This document shows, one piece after another, positions 11,056-19,812 of a DNA stretch of 64,000 bases. The notes beneath the pieces are model-generated. The model did no database searches, was not told where the DNA came from, and worked only from the letters and a program-made list of their open reading frames with translations. Both the position numbers and the translations under genes were made by a program. The DNA comes from Pseudomonas chlororaphis subsp. aurantiaca (GTDB lineage: Bacteria; Pseudomonadota; Gammaproteobacteria; Pseudomonadales; Pseudomonadaceae), in the NCBI RefSeq assembly GCF_013466605.1, contig NZ_CP059162.1:5642001-5706000 (forward strand). The letters run 5' to 3'. Each line of letters begins with the position of its first letter. The stretch's first letter is position 1.

Positions 11056-12054
11056 ATGTCTAACCAAACCTCCACGCCCTTGCGGCGCGTCAGCATCCTG
11101 GCGATCGACCGGGTGTTCGCCTCCACCCTCATGCAAGCCAAGGATTTTTTCCATCTGGCCAGCCTGCGCTACGGCAAGCAGCTGGGCCAGGGCCTGACCC
11201 CGGCATTCGAAACCCGCCTGGTCAGTCCCGATGGCAAACCGGTGTGCAGTTTCAGCAACGTGATGCTCCCGGTGGACGGCGCCCTGGAAGATACCGACGT
11301 GATCATCCTCCCGGCGTTCTGGGACGACTTCGAAACCCTCTGCCAACGTTATCCACAGATCCTGCCCTGGCTGCGCCAGCAACATGCCCGCGACGCGGTG
11401 CTCTGCGGCGAGGCCACCGGGGTGTTCTGGCTGGCCGAGGCCGGGCTGCTCGACGGCAAGGAAGCCACCACTTACTGGCGCTTCTTCAATGCCTTCAGCG
11501 AACGCTTCCCCAAGGTCCAGCTCAATCAGGACAAGCACCTGACCGACGCCGACAATCTGTATTGCGCTGGCGGCACCACTTCGGCCTGCGACCTGTACAT
11601 CTACCTGATCGAGCGTTTCTGCGGCGCCAACGTCGCCCAGGCCGTGGCCCGCGACATTCTCTATGAAGTGCAGCGCAGCTATTCCCCGGGGCGTATCGGC
11701 TTCGGTGGCCAGAAGCTGCACCAGGACGTGATCATCCTGCAGATCCAGCACTGGCTCGAAGAACATTTCGCCGACAAGTTCCGCTTCGAGGACGTGGCCC
11801 GGGAACATGGCATGAGCATTCGCAATTTCATGCGGCGCTTCCAGACCGCCACCGGCGACAAGCCCCTGCATTACCTGCAACGCCTGCGGATCGAAACCGC
11901 CAAGGGCCTGCTCTCGGGGACGCGCAAGAGCATCAAGACCATCAGCTACGAAGTCGGCTATGACGATGCGAGCTTCTTCGCCCGCCTGTTCCGCCAGCAC
12001 ACCGAGCTGTCGCCGAACCAGTACCGGCAGCAGTTTCACCAACAAGCCGCGTAA
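11056..12054 (+). CDS. AraC-family regulator with DJ-1/PfpI (GATase1-like) N-terminal domain
   Basis: A 332-residue regulator. Residues about 10-190 form a DJ-1/PfpI-like domain with the nucleophile-elbow region AVLCGEATGVFWLAEAGLL; about 225-328 form the double helix-turn-helix AraC domain (FEDVAREHGMSIRNFMRRF and ISYEVGYDDASFFARLFRQ). Such proteins (ArgR/CdhR/GbdR type) sense nitrogenous metabolites. Transcribed away from the acyl-CoA dehydrogenase gene across 145 bp, so control of that neighbour is likely but not shown. Confidence 0.9.
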   Translation: MSNQTSTPLRRVSILAIDRVFASTLMQAKDFFHLASLRYGKQLGQGLTPAFETRLVSPDGKPVCSFSNVMLPVDGALEDTDVIILPAFWDDFETLCQRYPQILPWLRQQHARDAVLCGEATGVFWLAEAGLLDGKEATTYWRFFNAFSERFPKVQLNQDKHLTDADNLYCAGGTTSACDLYIYLIERFCGANVAQAVARDILYEVQRSYSPGRIGFGGQKLHQDVIILQIQHWLEEHFADKFRFEDVAREHGMSIRNFMRRFQTATGDKPLHYLQRLRIETAKGLLSGTRKSIKTISYEVGYDDASFFARLFRQHTELSPNQYRQQFHQQAA

Positions 12055-12055
12055 A

Positions 12056-12088
12056 TGAAAAAGGGCCTGCATTGCAGGCCCTTCTTTT
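12056..12088. terminator. Bidirectional intrinsic terminator
   Basis: Stem AAGGGCCTGC / GCAGGCCCTT (12061-12083) is flanked by A-rich and T-rich runs and lies between the convergent AraC-type gene and zapE. Confidence 0.9.
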
Positions 12089-12101
12089 ATCCGGACAACC
12101 G

Positions 12102-13196
12102 TTAAGGCTTGTGCGCCCGCGAGAGGAACTCGTGGGACTGCATTTCCAATAGACGGCTGAGGGTGCGCTGGAACTCGAAGGTCAGGCGACCGCCGGTGTA
12201 CAGGTCCTTGAGCTCGACTTCAGCGGAAATGATCAGCTTGACGTTACGGTCGTAGAACTCGTCGACCATGTTGATGAAGCGACGGGCGATGTCGTCGGTG
12301 GCGACGCTCATCTGCTCGACACCACTGACCAGCACGGCGTGGAAGATCTTGCCCAGTTCGATGTAGTCGTTCTGGCTACGCGGACCGTCGCACAGTTCGC
12401 GGAAATCGAACCAGGCCACGTCATCGCAGGTACGCAGGGCGCGGATTTCGCGGTTCTCGACGATCAGCACATCGTTTTCCACCGCCTGAGTGCATTCCGG
12501 CGTCAGCGCGCGGAAGCTCTTGCGCAGGCTTTCGTGGGCCGCCTCGTCCAGCGGGAAGTGGAACAGTTCGGCCTGTTCCAGGTGACGCAGACGGTAGTCG
12601 ACACCGCTGTCGACGTTGACGATTTCAGTGTGCTGCTTGATCAGGGCAATGGCCGGCAGGAAGCGAGCACGTTGCAGGCCGTCCTTGTACAGACCGTCCG
12701 GCACGATGTTCGAGGTGGCCACCAGGGTCACGCCGTTCTTGAACAGCTCTTCCATCAGCGTGCCGAGGATCATGGCGTCGGTAATGTCAGAGACGAAAAA
12801 CTCGTCGAAGCAGATCACCCGGGCCTCGTCGGCGAAACGCTTGGCGATGATGGTCAGCGGGTTCTTCTCGCCGCCCAGGGTCTTCATCTCTTCGTGCACA
12901 CGCTTCATGAAGCGGTGGAAGTGAGTACGGACCTTCTGCTTGAACGGCAGGGCTTCAAAGAAGGTATCGACCAGGTACGTCTTGCCGCGCCCTACCCCGC
13001 CCCAGAAGTACAGGCCCTTGACCGGCACCTGGTCTTTCTTGCCAAACAGCTTGCCCAGCAGGCCCGGCTTGTTGTTCGACGCGGCGATCAGATCGTCGTA
13101 CAGGCGCTGCAAATGACGCACGGCGGTTTCCTGCGCAGCGTCGTGGAAGAACTCCGGGCGTTTCAGATCAGCTTGGTATCGTTCTAGGGGCGTCAT
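12102..13196 (-). CDS. zapE: Cell division ATPase ZapE
   Basis: A 364-residue AFG1/ZapE-family P-loop ATPase that associates with the Z-ring late in division under stress in E. coli. The Walker A motif GGVGRGKT lies near residue 66 and Walker B as VICFDEFFV near 128, with an arginine-rich sensor region (LQRARFLPAI) after VATSNIVPDGLY. Full family length. Upstream of trpS on the chromosome is separated by a terminator. Confidence 0.94.
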   Translation of the reverse strand: MTPLERYQADLKRPEFFHDAAQETAVRHLQRLYDDLIAASNNKPGLLGKLFGKKDQVPVKGLYFWGGVGRGKTYLVDTFFEALPFKQKVRTHFHRFMKRVHEEMKTLGGEKNPLTIIAKRFADEARVICFDEFFVSDITDAMILGTLMEELFKNGVTLVATSNIVPDGLYKDGLQRARFLPAIALIKQHTEIVNVDSGVDYRLRHLEQAELFHFPLDEAAHESLRKSFRALTPECTQAVENDVLIVENREIRALRTCDDVAWFDFRELCDGPRSQNDYIELGKIFHAVLVSGVEQMSVATDDIARRFINMVDEFYDRNVKLIISAEVELKDLYTGGRLTFEFQRTLSRLLEMQSHEFLSRAHKP

Positions 13197-13214
13197 AATT
13201 CGTTAGCAAGGCAA

Positions 13215-13245
13215 CAAAAACGGGCCGTCACTGTAGCGACGGCCC
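13215..13245 (-). terminator. Intrinsic terminator downstream of trpS
   Basis: Stem GGGCCGTC (13222-13229) / GACGGCCC (13238-13245), followed on the minus strand by a short T-run. It ends the trpS transcript before zapE. Confidence 0.8.
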
Positions 13246-13283
13246 TGGAGAATGGCAATCAGCCCTTGGTCGGGAGATTGCGG

Positions 13284-14639
13284 TTAGTCCTGCACAGGCG
13301 TCAGGGCGACGCGCAGTGCATCGATCGCCGCATCGCGGGCCGCCGCGTCGGCAAAGGCCGGGCTGTCGGCCACGCACTCACCTTCCAGCCAGACGCTGAA
13401 ACTCAGCGCGTCGCTGCGCAGATCCAGCGCCTGGCCGGCTTGCAGTTGCTTGGTCACGGCCCCCGCGGTCTTGCCGTCGGCGAAGTTGCGCGACAGCAGC
13501 AGTTGCTCGCCATCGGCGGCCAGCAGGCGGAAACGGAAGCTGCCGTCGTCTTCACGAAAGCTGACGAAGCGCGCGGCCTTGGCCGCTTTCTTCTTGGTGG
13601 TCGCCGCCACTTGCACCTGGTTGACGAACGAACGCAGGCCCACGGCCTCGCGCAGCTCGTTGAGAAAGGGCGTGGCCACGGCGCGGGCTTTCTTGGCACC
13701 GGCCTGGAGAATGTCTTCCAGGTCCGAAGGGCGCTCGATCAACTGGTGATAACGCTCGCGCGCCTCGCCCAGCTGATTGTCCAGCAGCTGGAACAGACGA
13801 TTCTTCGCCTCGCCCCAACCCAGGCCCTGCAGCAGTTCGCTGCGGAACTCGTCAGCCTGGGCCTGTGTCGCGAAGGCCTGGAACAGGGTGAACAGGTGCG
13901 CGTTGTCCGGGTCCTTGGCTTCGCCAGGAGCGCGGGAGTCGGTGACGATGCGCGAGATCGCGTCCTTCATGTCCTTGGCGCCGCTGAACAACGGAATGGT
14001 GTTGTCGTAGCTCTTGGACATCTTGCGGCCATCGAGGCCCGGCAAGGTGGCGACACTTTCCTCGATCAGCGCCTCGGGCATGGTGAAGAACTCCTTGCCC
14101 TGGCCGAACAGGTGGTTGAAGCGCTGGCCGATGTCACGGGCCATTTCCACGTGCTGGATCTGGTCGCGACCGACCGGCACCTTGTGCGCATTGAACATCA
14201 GGATGTCCGCGGCCATCAGCACCGGGTAGCTGTACAGGCCCATGGTGATGCCGGCATCCGGGTCTTCGCCGGCCTCGACGTTTTTATCCACCGAAGCCTT
14301 GTAGGCGTGGGCACGATTGAGCAGGCCCTTGGCCGCCACGCAGGTCAGCAACCAGGTCAGCTCCGGGATTTCCGGGATGTCGGACTGGCGATAGAAAGTC
14401 ACGCGCTCCACATCCAGGCCTCCGGCCAGCCAGGTCGCGGCGATTTCCAGGCGCGAGCGCTGGATACGCAGCGGGTCGTCGCACTTGATCAGGGCGTGAT
14501 AGTCGGCCAGGAAGTAGAACGAGTCGGCATTGCTGTCGCGGCTGGCGAGGATCGCCGGGCGGATGGCGCCGGCGTAGTTGCCCAAGTGCGGCGTGCCGGT
14601 GGTGGTGATGCCGGTGAGGATGCGCGTACGAGTAGTCAT
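13284..14639 (-). CDS. trpS: Tryptophanyl-tRNA synthetase with C-terminal extension
   Basis: A 451-residue class I synthetase that charges tRNA-Trp. The HIGH-type motif is TPHLGNY near residue 17 and the KMSKS loop is present as KMSKSYDN near 201. The catalytic enzyme ends near residue 335, the length of E. coli TrpRS. The remaining 110 residues (about 350-430) look like a small DUF1508/YegP-type domain with SFREDDGSFRFRLLAADGE. Start at ATG 14639 (MTTRTRILTG) is chosen over an upstream ATG at 14663, which would lie almost against the preceding gene. Confidence 0.93.
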   Translation of the reverse strand: MTTRTRILTGITTTGTPHLGNYAGAIRPAILASRDSNADSFYFLADYHALIKCDDPLRIQRSRLEIAATWLAGGLDVERVTFYRQSDIPEIPELTWLLTCVAAKGLLNRAHAYKASVDKNVEAGEDPDAGITMGLYSYPVLMAADILMFNAHKVPVGRDQIQHVEMARDIGQRFNHLFGQGKEFFTMPEALIEESVATLPGLDGRKMSKSYDNTIPLFSGAKDMKDAISRIVTDSRAPGEAKDPDNAHLFTLFQAFATQAQADEFRSELLQGLGWGEAKNRLFQLLDNQLGEARERYHQLIERPSDLEDILQAGAKKARAVATPFLNELREAVGLRSFVNQVQVAATTKKKAAKAARFVSFREDDGSFRFRLLAADGEQLLLSRNFADGKTAGAVTKQLQAGQALDLRSDALSFSVWLEGECVADSPAFADAAARDAAIDALRVALTPVQD

Positions 14640-14663
14640 GGGTAATCGCTTATCAGACTGCAA

Positions 14664-15293
14664 TCAATTCGAGAGTCGTGGCAGCACCAGATCCTTGAGA
14701 TCGGTGAGCTTGCCATGAAAAAAGTGTCCGCATTCTGCCACTTTCAGCAGCTCATGGGGGCGCTCAAGCGCGTCGGACCAGTCATAGACCAGTTGCGGGT
14801 CGACCACTTCGTCGGTTTCCGGCTGGATCAGGGTCAGCGGGCAGTTCTGCGGCAGCGGGTCGGTGTCGCGCAGACGCATCACGGCGGCGGCGACCATGAA
14901 CAGGTGCTTGAGCTGTTCGCCGCGGGCTTCCAGGCGCCCGCCGAGGCTGGCGGCGACGAAGCCGCCGAAGGAGAAGCCGAGCAGGGTCATCGGCAGGTCC
15001 GGGTGCCTGGCCCGCAGCCATTCGGCAGCCGCCTGCGCGTCATCGACCTCACCACTGCCCATGTCGTGGCTGCCTTCGCTGGCGCCGACGCCACGGTAGT
15101 TGAAACGCAAGGTGATCAGGCCGGCGTCACGCGCCGTACGTTGCAGGGTCGAGACCACCTTGTTGAGCATGGTGCCGCCCTGCACCGGGTTCGGATGGCA
15201 GATCAGCGCCACGCCACGGGCGTCGGCGACATCCAGATACAGGGCTTCCAGTTGGCCGACCGGGCCGGCAATCACTACGGGGGTTTCACGCAT
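14664..15293 (-). CDS. Alpha/beta hydrolase, YsgA/CPA-type small family
   Basis: A 209-residue serine-hydrolase fold: oxyanion region CHPNPVQGGTMLNKV, nucleophile elbow GFSFGG (Ser near 103), acid in PETDEVV and His in CGHFFHG near the C-terminus. Substrate unknown; close relatives are conserved next to trpS in pseudomonads and are sometimes called OsmC-like or carboxylesterase proteins. Start at MRETPVV (15293) gives a compact family-length protein; the longer frame from 15446 would run into the divergent zapG region. Confidence 0.85.
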   Translation of the reverse strand: MRETPVVIAGPVGQLEALYLDVADARGVALICHPNPVQGGTMLNKVVSTLQRTARDAGLITLRFNYRGVGASEGSHDMGSGEVDDAQAAAEWLRARHPDLPMTLLGFSFGGFVAASLGGRLEARGEQLKHLFMVAAAVMRLRDTDPLPQNCPLTLIQPETDEVVDPQLVYDWSDALERPHELLKVAECGHFFHGKLTDLKDLVLPRLSN

Positions 15294-15437
15294 AAGCAAG
15301 GAAGGAACTCCGTGACCTCGAATCGGGTCGACTCGTCTAGCAAATTGTCTGTGCCAATCTATTGCGAGTGAATCGCGGTATACAGCGCAGGTTCGAGCCG
15401 TTAACGTAAAGCAAAGCCGTTTATAGAGGAAGGACTC

Positions 15438-15872
15438 GTGGAACACTCGCTCTTAGTTTGGTTGTTGCCGACTCTTGCCCTGATCGCGGGTGTCGCCATT
15501 GGATTTCTGGTCGCTCGCCTGCTGCCGAATGCCGCGCCTAACCGCACGCAACGTCAGCTGGATGATATTCAGGAACGTTTTGACAGCTATCAGAACGAAG
15601 TGGTCACCCACTTCAACAGCACCGCCACCCTGGTGAAAAAACTCACTCAAAGCTATCAGGAAGTGCAGGACCATCTCGCCGAGGGTGCCAACCGCCTGGC
15701 CCTGGACGAGCTGACCCGCCAACGCCTGCTGGCCGCGCTGCACTCCGACTCGGTGCAGGCTCCACGGGAACGCCTGACGCCGCCGCGCGACCAGGAACCG
15801 CCACGGGACTACGCGCCAAAGACGCCTAACGCGCCTGGCATGCTCGACGAGCATTATGGTCTGAAGAAGTAA
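15438..15872 (+). CDS. zapG: DUF1043/YhcB family division-associated membrane protein ZapG
   Basis: A 144-residue inner-membrane protein with one N-terminal transmembrane helix (WLLPTLALIAGVAIGFLVARLL) and a cytoplasmic coiled-coil segment (about 40-90, RTQRQLDDIQERFDSYQ). A proline-rich tail follows. E. coli YhcB/ZapG links cell division with envelope and lipopolysaccharide synthesis. Translation starts at GTG 15438 behind AGAGGAAGGA; no ATG fits. Confidence 0.92.
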   Translation: MEHSLLVWLLPTLALIAGVAIGFLVARLLPNAAPNRTQRQLDDIQERFDSYQNEVVTHFNSTATLVKKLTQSYQEVQDHLAEGANRLALDELTRQRLLAALHSDSVQAPRERLTPPRDQEPPRDYAPKTPNAPGMLDEHYGLKK

Positions 15873-15890
15873 TCAGGTTTCGCGTCCAAT

Positions 15891-15930
15891 AAAAAGCCCC
15901 CGGACAATTCGGTTGTCCGGGGGCTTTTTT
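15891..15930 (+). terminator. Intrinsic terminator downstream of zapG
   Basis: Stem AGCCCCCGGACAA / TTGTCCGGGGGCT with A-run before and T-run after; strong and probably usable from both sides. Confidence 0.92.
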
Positions 15931-15987
15931 GTATCTGGTGATTTGATAGCGGCTGATCGGACCTCTTCGCGGGCAAAGGCCACACAC

Positions 15988-16018
15988 AAAAATGCCCGAT
16001 CACAGGATCGGGCATTTC
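15988..16018 (-). terminator. Intrinsic terminator downstream of the OmpA-family gene
   Basis: Stem AAATGCCCGATC / GATCGGGCATTT with a 4-base loop and an A-run that reads as T-run on the minus strand. Confidence 0.88.
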
Positions 16019-16035
16019 TTCATTCAAACGATCAG

Positions 16036-16767
16036 TTACGGATACTGCTGAACCGTACCCGGCTGTTGCTGCTGACCACCATACTGCTGGCCAGGAATCG
16101 CCTTGAGGTTCACTTCCACCCGACGGTTCTGCGCACGGCCATTGACGTCGCTGTTGCTGGCGATCGGGTTATCCGGGCCAGCGCCACGGGCCGACAGGTT
16201 GGCACCGCTGACACCTTGCGAGGTCAGGTAGGTCGCCACGCTCTGGGCGCGACGCTGGGACAGGTCCATGTTGTGCTGGCGGCTGCCGGTGCTGTCGGTG
16301 TAGCCAACGATTTCGATCTGGTTCTGGTTGAACTCCTTGAGGGAGTTGGCCAGGTTGTTCAGCGGTTGATAGAAGCTTGGAGCGATGTTCGCCGAATCGG
16401 TGGCGAACGTGATGTTCCCCGGCATGATCAGCTTGATCTGATCGCCCTGGCGCTGCACTTCGACCCCGGTATTGGCCATGCTGGCACGCAGTTTCTTTTC
16501 CTGCTGGTCGGCGTAATAGCCGTAACCGGCGGCGGAAGCACCGACTACCGCGGCGCCGATCAGCGCGCCCTTGCCACGGTTGTTGTGGTCGATGGCGGCA
16601 CCGGCCAGCGCACCGGCCAAGGCGCCCAGGCCACCGTATTTTGCAGTTTTGCTCATGCCCGTGGAGCCGTCGGCCTGCCCCTGATTGTCATAGGGGTTAG
16701 GCGAAGCACAGCCGGACAACAAGGCCACAGCGGTAGCAACAACGATCAAACGACGCGAGGTGAACAT
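16036..16767 (-). CDS. OmpA-family lipoprotein with glycine-zipper segment (YiaD-like)
   Basis: A 243-residue outer-membrane lipoprotein. The signal MFTSRRLIVVATAVALLSGC ends in lipobox LLSGC (Cys20). Residues 45-90 form an Ala/Gly-rich glycine-zipper pair (YGGLGALAGALAGAAI and GALIGAAVVGASAAGYG). Residues 110-225 are an OmpA peptidoglycan-binding domain with VGYTDSTGSRQHNMDLSQRR and NRRVEV. The Q/G/P-rich tail is low complexity. It likely ties the outer membrane to peptidoglycan; monocistronic. Confidence 0.92.
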   Translation of the reverse strand: MFTSRRLIVVATAVALLSGCASPNPYDNQGQADGSTGMSKTAKYGGLGALAGALAGAAIDHNNRGKGALIGAAVVGASAAGYGYYADQQEKKLRASMANTGVEVQRQGDQIKLIMPGNITFATDSANIAPSFYQPLNNLANSLKEFNQNQIEIVGYTDSTGSRQHNMDLSQRRAQSVATYLTSQGVSGANLSARGAGPDNPIASNSDVNGRAQNRRVEVNLKAIPGQQYGGQQQQPGTVQQYP

Positions 16768-16880
16768 GGAGAAGCTCCTACTTTTTCATTCTGTGATGCA
16801 GCGGACGTTGGCAACAGACCTTTGCAGGCGTTTGAACACGGCCAATGACAAAAATTCCGTGAAACTTTTGACAGCAAATG

Positions 16881-17525
16881 TCAGGCCCTGACAAAGGGAT
16901 TCTCACGCATTTCATCGCCCAGGCGGGTGTCCGGACCATGCCCGGCCACCACGGTCGCGTCTTCATCGAGGCTGTACAGACGCTGCTTGATCGAACGCAC
17001 GATGGTGGCCTGGTCGCCACCCCACAGGTCCGTGCGCCCTACCCCGCGCTTGAACAAGGTGTCGCCGGCAATCAGTAGCTTAGCCTCTGCGAACCAGAAG
17101 CTCATGGAACCTGGAGTATGCCCCGGCGTATGCAGGGCCACGCCGCAGCCGCAGGCCAGCTCTTCGTCGTCCGCCAGCCAGCGATCCGGCGCCGGCACCG
17201 GCGTGTAAGGCACGCCGAACATGCTGCACTGCATCTCCAGGTTGTCCCAGAGGAACTGATCTTCCTTGTGCAGATGCAGGGTCGCGCCGGTTTTCTCCTT
17301 CATCTGCCCGGAGGCCAGGAAGTGATCCAGGTGGGCATGGGTATGAATGATGCTCACCACCTTCAGCCCCAGCGCGTCGAGCCGCGCCATGATCAGGTCG
17401 GGATTGCCGCCCGGGTCGACGACGATGGCCTTTTTTGTAACAGGGTCGCCGATGATCGTGCAGTTGCACTGCAACGGGCCGACGGGGAAGGTTTCGCGGA
17501 TAAGGGCAGGTTTTGCGATGTCCAT
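16881..17525 (-). CDS. Metallo-beta-lactamase-fold hydrolase, glyoxalase II-like
   Basis: A 214-residue single-domain hydrolase with the binuclear metal motif THAHLDHF, the later HTPGHTPGSMSF, the bridging Asp in LIAGDTLF and final His in VAGHGPDT. It matches the YcbL-type short hydroxyacylglutathione-hydrolase group, which act on thioesters. Start at ATG 17525 (MDIAKPALI); the longer open frame upstream is composed of non-homologous sequence. Confidence 0.9.
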   Translation of the reverse strand: MDIAKPALIRETFPVGPLQCNCTIIGDPVTKKAIVVDPGGNPDLIMARLDALGLKVVSIIHTHAHLDHFLASGQMKEKTGATLHLHKEDQFLWDNLEMQCSMFGVPYTPVPAPDRWLADDEELACGCGVALHTPGHTPGSMSFWFAEAKLLIAGDTLFKRGVGRTDLWGGDQATIVRSIKQRLYSLDEDATVVAGHGPDTRLGDEMRENPFVRA

Positions 17526-17617
17526 GGGGGTCCTAAAGGGCTGAGGCCAGGCTGATGACGCCAAGGGTGACCGCAATGGGCCCTGACTTTCAACTCCGCA
17601 GCCCTCTGCAGCATCCC

Positions 17618-18049
17618 CTAGGCCAGGGAACTCCACACTTGCACCAGGCCGAACAGATGCACCAGCCCATAGACCAGGCAGATCGTCGAGCTGACAAAGA
17701 TGAAGCGCCGGCTGCGCCCGGTGCCCGCCAGGGCGACCGGCCCCAACAGGCCGCGCAGCAGGTAGACCAGGGTGATCGCGATTAACGCCGGGCGCAGCAA
17801 GGGCAAGGGAGCGATCACCCCGGCCGCGGACAGCGCATACGCCGCCCAGGCGGCAAGCACCAGGGCAATCCCGGCCGTGACCACCGCGGGAAACCAGCGC
17901 CCGGCCTGGGCTGCCCGCACAAAGCGCTCGCCTGCGCCAAACAGGCGATACCAGGAAGGGCCGACCATGATCACCCCGACATGCATCAGCGCCGCCAACA
18001 GGCTGAGCCCGGCGCCGATCACCAGCGCCATGTTGTATCCATTCGTCAT
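17618..18049 (-). CDS. Small integral membrane protein, unknown function
   Basis: A 143-residue protein with four predicted membrane helices (about 8-28, 53-75, 82-103, 118-140) and few charged residues; one short loop has GTGRSRRF. I do not recognise a function. A good ribosome-binding site (AAGGAG) sits 7 bp before ATG 18049 and a palindrome lies just upstream. It is downstream of the lipid operon on the same strand, but a 103-bp gap with a strong hairpin suggests a separate transcript. Confidence 0.75.
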   Translation of the reverse strand: MTNGYNMALVIGAGLSLLAALMHVGVIMVGPSWYRLFGAGERFVRAAQAGRWFPAVVTAGIALVLAAWAAYALSAAGVIAPLPLLRPALIAITLVYLLRGLLGPVALAGTGRSRRFIFVSSTICLVYGLVHLFGLVQVWSSLA

Positions 18050-18080
18050 TCCATCGCTCCTTGATGCGAGTCCATTCTCG

Positions 18081-18098
18081 GTGAATCCAATGATTCAC
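18081..18098. promoter_or_regulatory. Palindrome upstream of the small membrane-protein gene
   Basis: GTGAATC-CAAT-GATTCAC, perfect 7-bp arms with a 4-bp centre, lies about 32 bp before the start codon at 18049. It is placed like an operator; the binding protein is unknown. Confidence 0.45.
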
Positions 18099-18111
18099 GC
18101 GCTGCAGCATA

Positions 18112-18148
18112 GACGTCATGGCGCACCGACGGGGTGCGCCATGACGTC
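18112..18148 (-). terminator. Perfect 16-bp hairpin at the 3' end of the ten-gene operon
   Basis: Arms GACGTCATGGCGCACC (18112-18127) and GGTGCGCCATGACGTC (18133-18148) pair perfectly around a 5-base loop, beginning 4 bp after the stop of the last gene. No T-run follows on the minus strand, so it may protect the mRNA end or work with Rho rather than being a classical terminator. Confidence 0.6.
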
Positions 18149-18152
18149 GCCG

Positions 18153-19790
18153 TCAACGGACCGCCGCTTCGGCGCGGGTGCCGATGTCCATCACCTGGTA
18201 ACGCACGTGACGACCACTGACCGCCGCGGCCGCTTCCACGCCACCGGTCATGGCGCCAAAGATGCCGTGCCCAGTACGGGTGGAAGCGCCGCACAGGTAC
18301 AGGTTGCGGATTTCCGTCTTGGCCCCCGGCCGGTTGTGCAGGAAGTACTCCGGGGTAAAGGCCAGGCCGTAGGAGGTCCCGCCTTCGGAGCCGATAAAGC
18401 GCGTCACCGAAAAAGGCGTCGAGACTTCCTGATAGACAATGTGCTTCGACATGCCCGGAATCACCCGTTCAGCCAGGGCAATCAGCTGGCGGGCGTACCA
18501 CTCTTTTTTCGCCAGGTAGGCCGGGTTGGTCCGATAGCTGCCATCCGTCAGCTCGGCCTGGGTCACGCCCCAGCTTTGCGGGGTGGAAGGCACTGCCGAC
18601 ATCAATTGCAGGTTATAGATGCCCGGTGGCGCGATGGCCGGGTTATCCGGGTCCTTCATGGTGGCGTTGCCGATGAACAGATGGGGCTCCTCGGGAAACG
18701 CCCCGGCGAACACCTCGCGGTAGGCCTTCTCGTAATCGCAGCCTGGGTAGATGCGATAGTTGGTGTTCTTCAGGCCTATGGCCTTGAGGTCCATGTCGAT
18801 ACCGAGATAGACCACGCCCATGGCCGGTGACATCTCGAACTGCTCGGCACGGCGCACGGTCTTGGGCTTGAGGTGTTCACGGCCGATCAGGCCGAGCAGG
18901 GCCTGCTTGATATCGGCGTTGCAGATCACCGCATCGGCCTTGACCACCCGTTTGCCCAGGTGCTTGTTGCTGAACTCGACGCCCACGGCACGACCGTTCT
19001 CGATCAGGATACGTTCGACCTTGGACCGCAGGAGGATCTTGCCGCCCTTGCGCTCGACCACCTCGCCCAGCTTGTCGGAGAACATCTGGCCACCGCCCGA
19101 GGGGTAGTAGGAACCCTGCAGGAAGTGATTGACCACCGCCGCGTGGCCGGCCATGGTCGCGCGGCTCGGCGGCTGGTGATAGACCCCCAGCTGCCCGGTC
19201 AGGATGGCCCGCAGGCGCTGGTCCTGGGTACAGGTGTCGAGGAATTGCGCCACCGTCGATTTGGCGTGACGCATCAGCATCCACGAGCGCGGCAGTACCC
19301 ACAGCGCCGTCAGCGGGCGCGAATGGATGCCCATGAAGTCCCAGACCTGCTGCAGCATCTTGAAATAGCGGTTGATCCCCGCCCGCTCCTTAGGGAACGC
19401 CTCCAGCAGCTGTTCGCGAAAGCGTTCATAGCCGCGGGGAACCGCGAACTGGAAGTCGGGAAAACACAGGGTCTCGAAACCCTCCGGGTCCTGCTCGATA
19501 AAGCGGATTTCACCGTCATCGATGCCGGCCCCGCGCAGGATCCGCGGAATCAGGCCGTCCTTGCCGCAGTCACCGATGTAGTGCAAGCCGACATCGAACT
19601 CATAGTCCTTGCCCTTGCGGTGGAACACCGTGGCACAGCCGCCCATTTCATAGTGCATATCGAGCACCAGCACCTGCTTGCCGCGGTTGGCCAGGGTCGC
19701 GGCAGCCGTCAGGCCACCGATGCCGGCGCCGACCACTATCACGTCGAAGGTGTCGCTCTCGAGGGTCTTGAATCGATCAAAGCTTTGCAT
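18153..19790 (-). CDS. CrtI/RetSat-like FAD-dependent oxidoreductase (lipid operon, gene 10)
   Basis: A 545-residue flavoprotein of the phytoene desaturase / carotenoid isomerase / retinol saturase superfamily. The dinucleotide-binding motif VVGAGIGGLTAAATLANRG starts near residue 20, followed by MGGCATVF and GLHYIGD as in RetSat-like enzymes. The C-terminal FAD motif is LYLCGASTRTGHGIFGAMTGG. Members desaturate, saturate or isomerise conjugated chains without needing NAD(P)H-binding sequence. It is the last of ten genes and follows the ferredoxin by 22 bp, which may be its electron partner. Substrate unknown. Confidence 0.85.
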   Translation of the reverse strand: MQSFDRFKTLESDTFDVIVVGAGIGGLTAAATLANRGKQVLVLDMHYEMGGCATVFHRKGKDYEFDVGLHYIGDCGKDGLIPRILRGAGIDDGEIRFIEQDPEGFETLCFPDFQFAVPRGYERFREQLLEAFPKERAGINRYFKMLQQVWDFMGIHSRPLTALWVLPRSWMLMRHAKSTVAQFLDTCTQDQRLRAILTGQLGVYHQPPSRATMAGHAAVVNHFLQGSYYPSGGGQMFSDKLGEVVERKGGKILLRSKVERILIENGRAVGVEFSNKHLGKRVVKADAVICNADIKQALLGLIGREHLKPKTVRRAEQFEMSPAMGVVYLGIDMDLKAIGLKNTNYRIYPGCDYEKAYREVFAGAFPEEPHLFIGNATMKDPDNPAIAPPGIYNLQLMSAVPSTPQSWGVTQAELTDGSYRTNPAYLAKKEWYARQLIALAERVIPGMSKHIVYQEVSTPFSVTRFIGSEGGTSYGLAFTPEYFLHNRPGAKTEIRNLYLCGASTRTGHGIFGAMTGGVEAAAAVSGRHVRYQVMDIGTRAEAAVR

Positions 19791-19812
19791 GGGTTACGGT
19801 TCCAGTCGCGCA

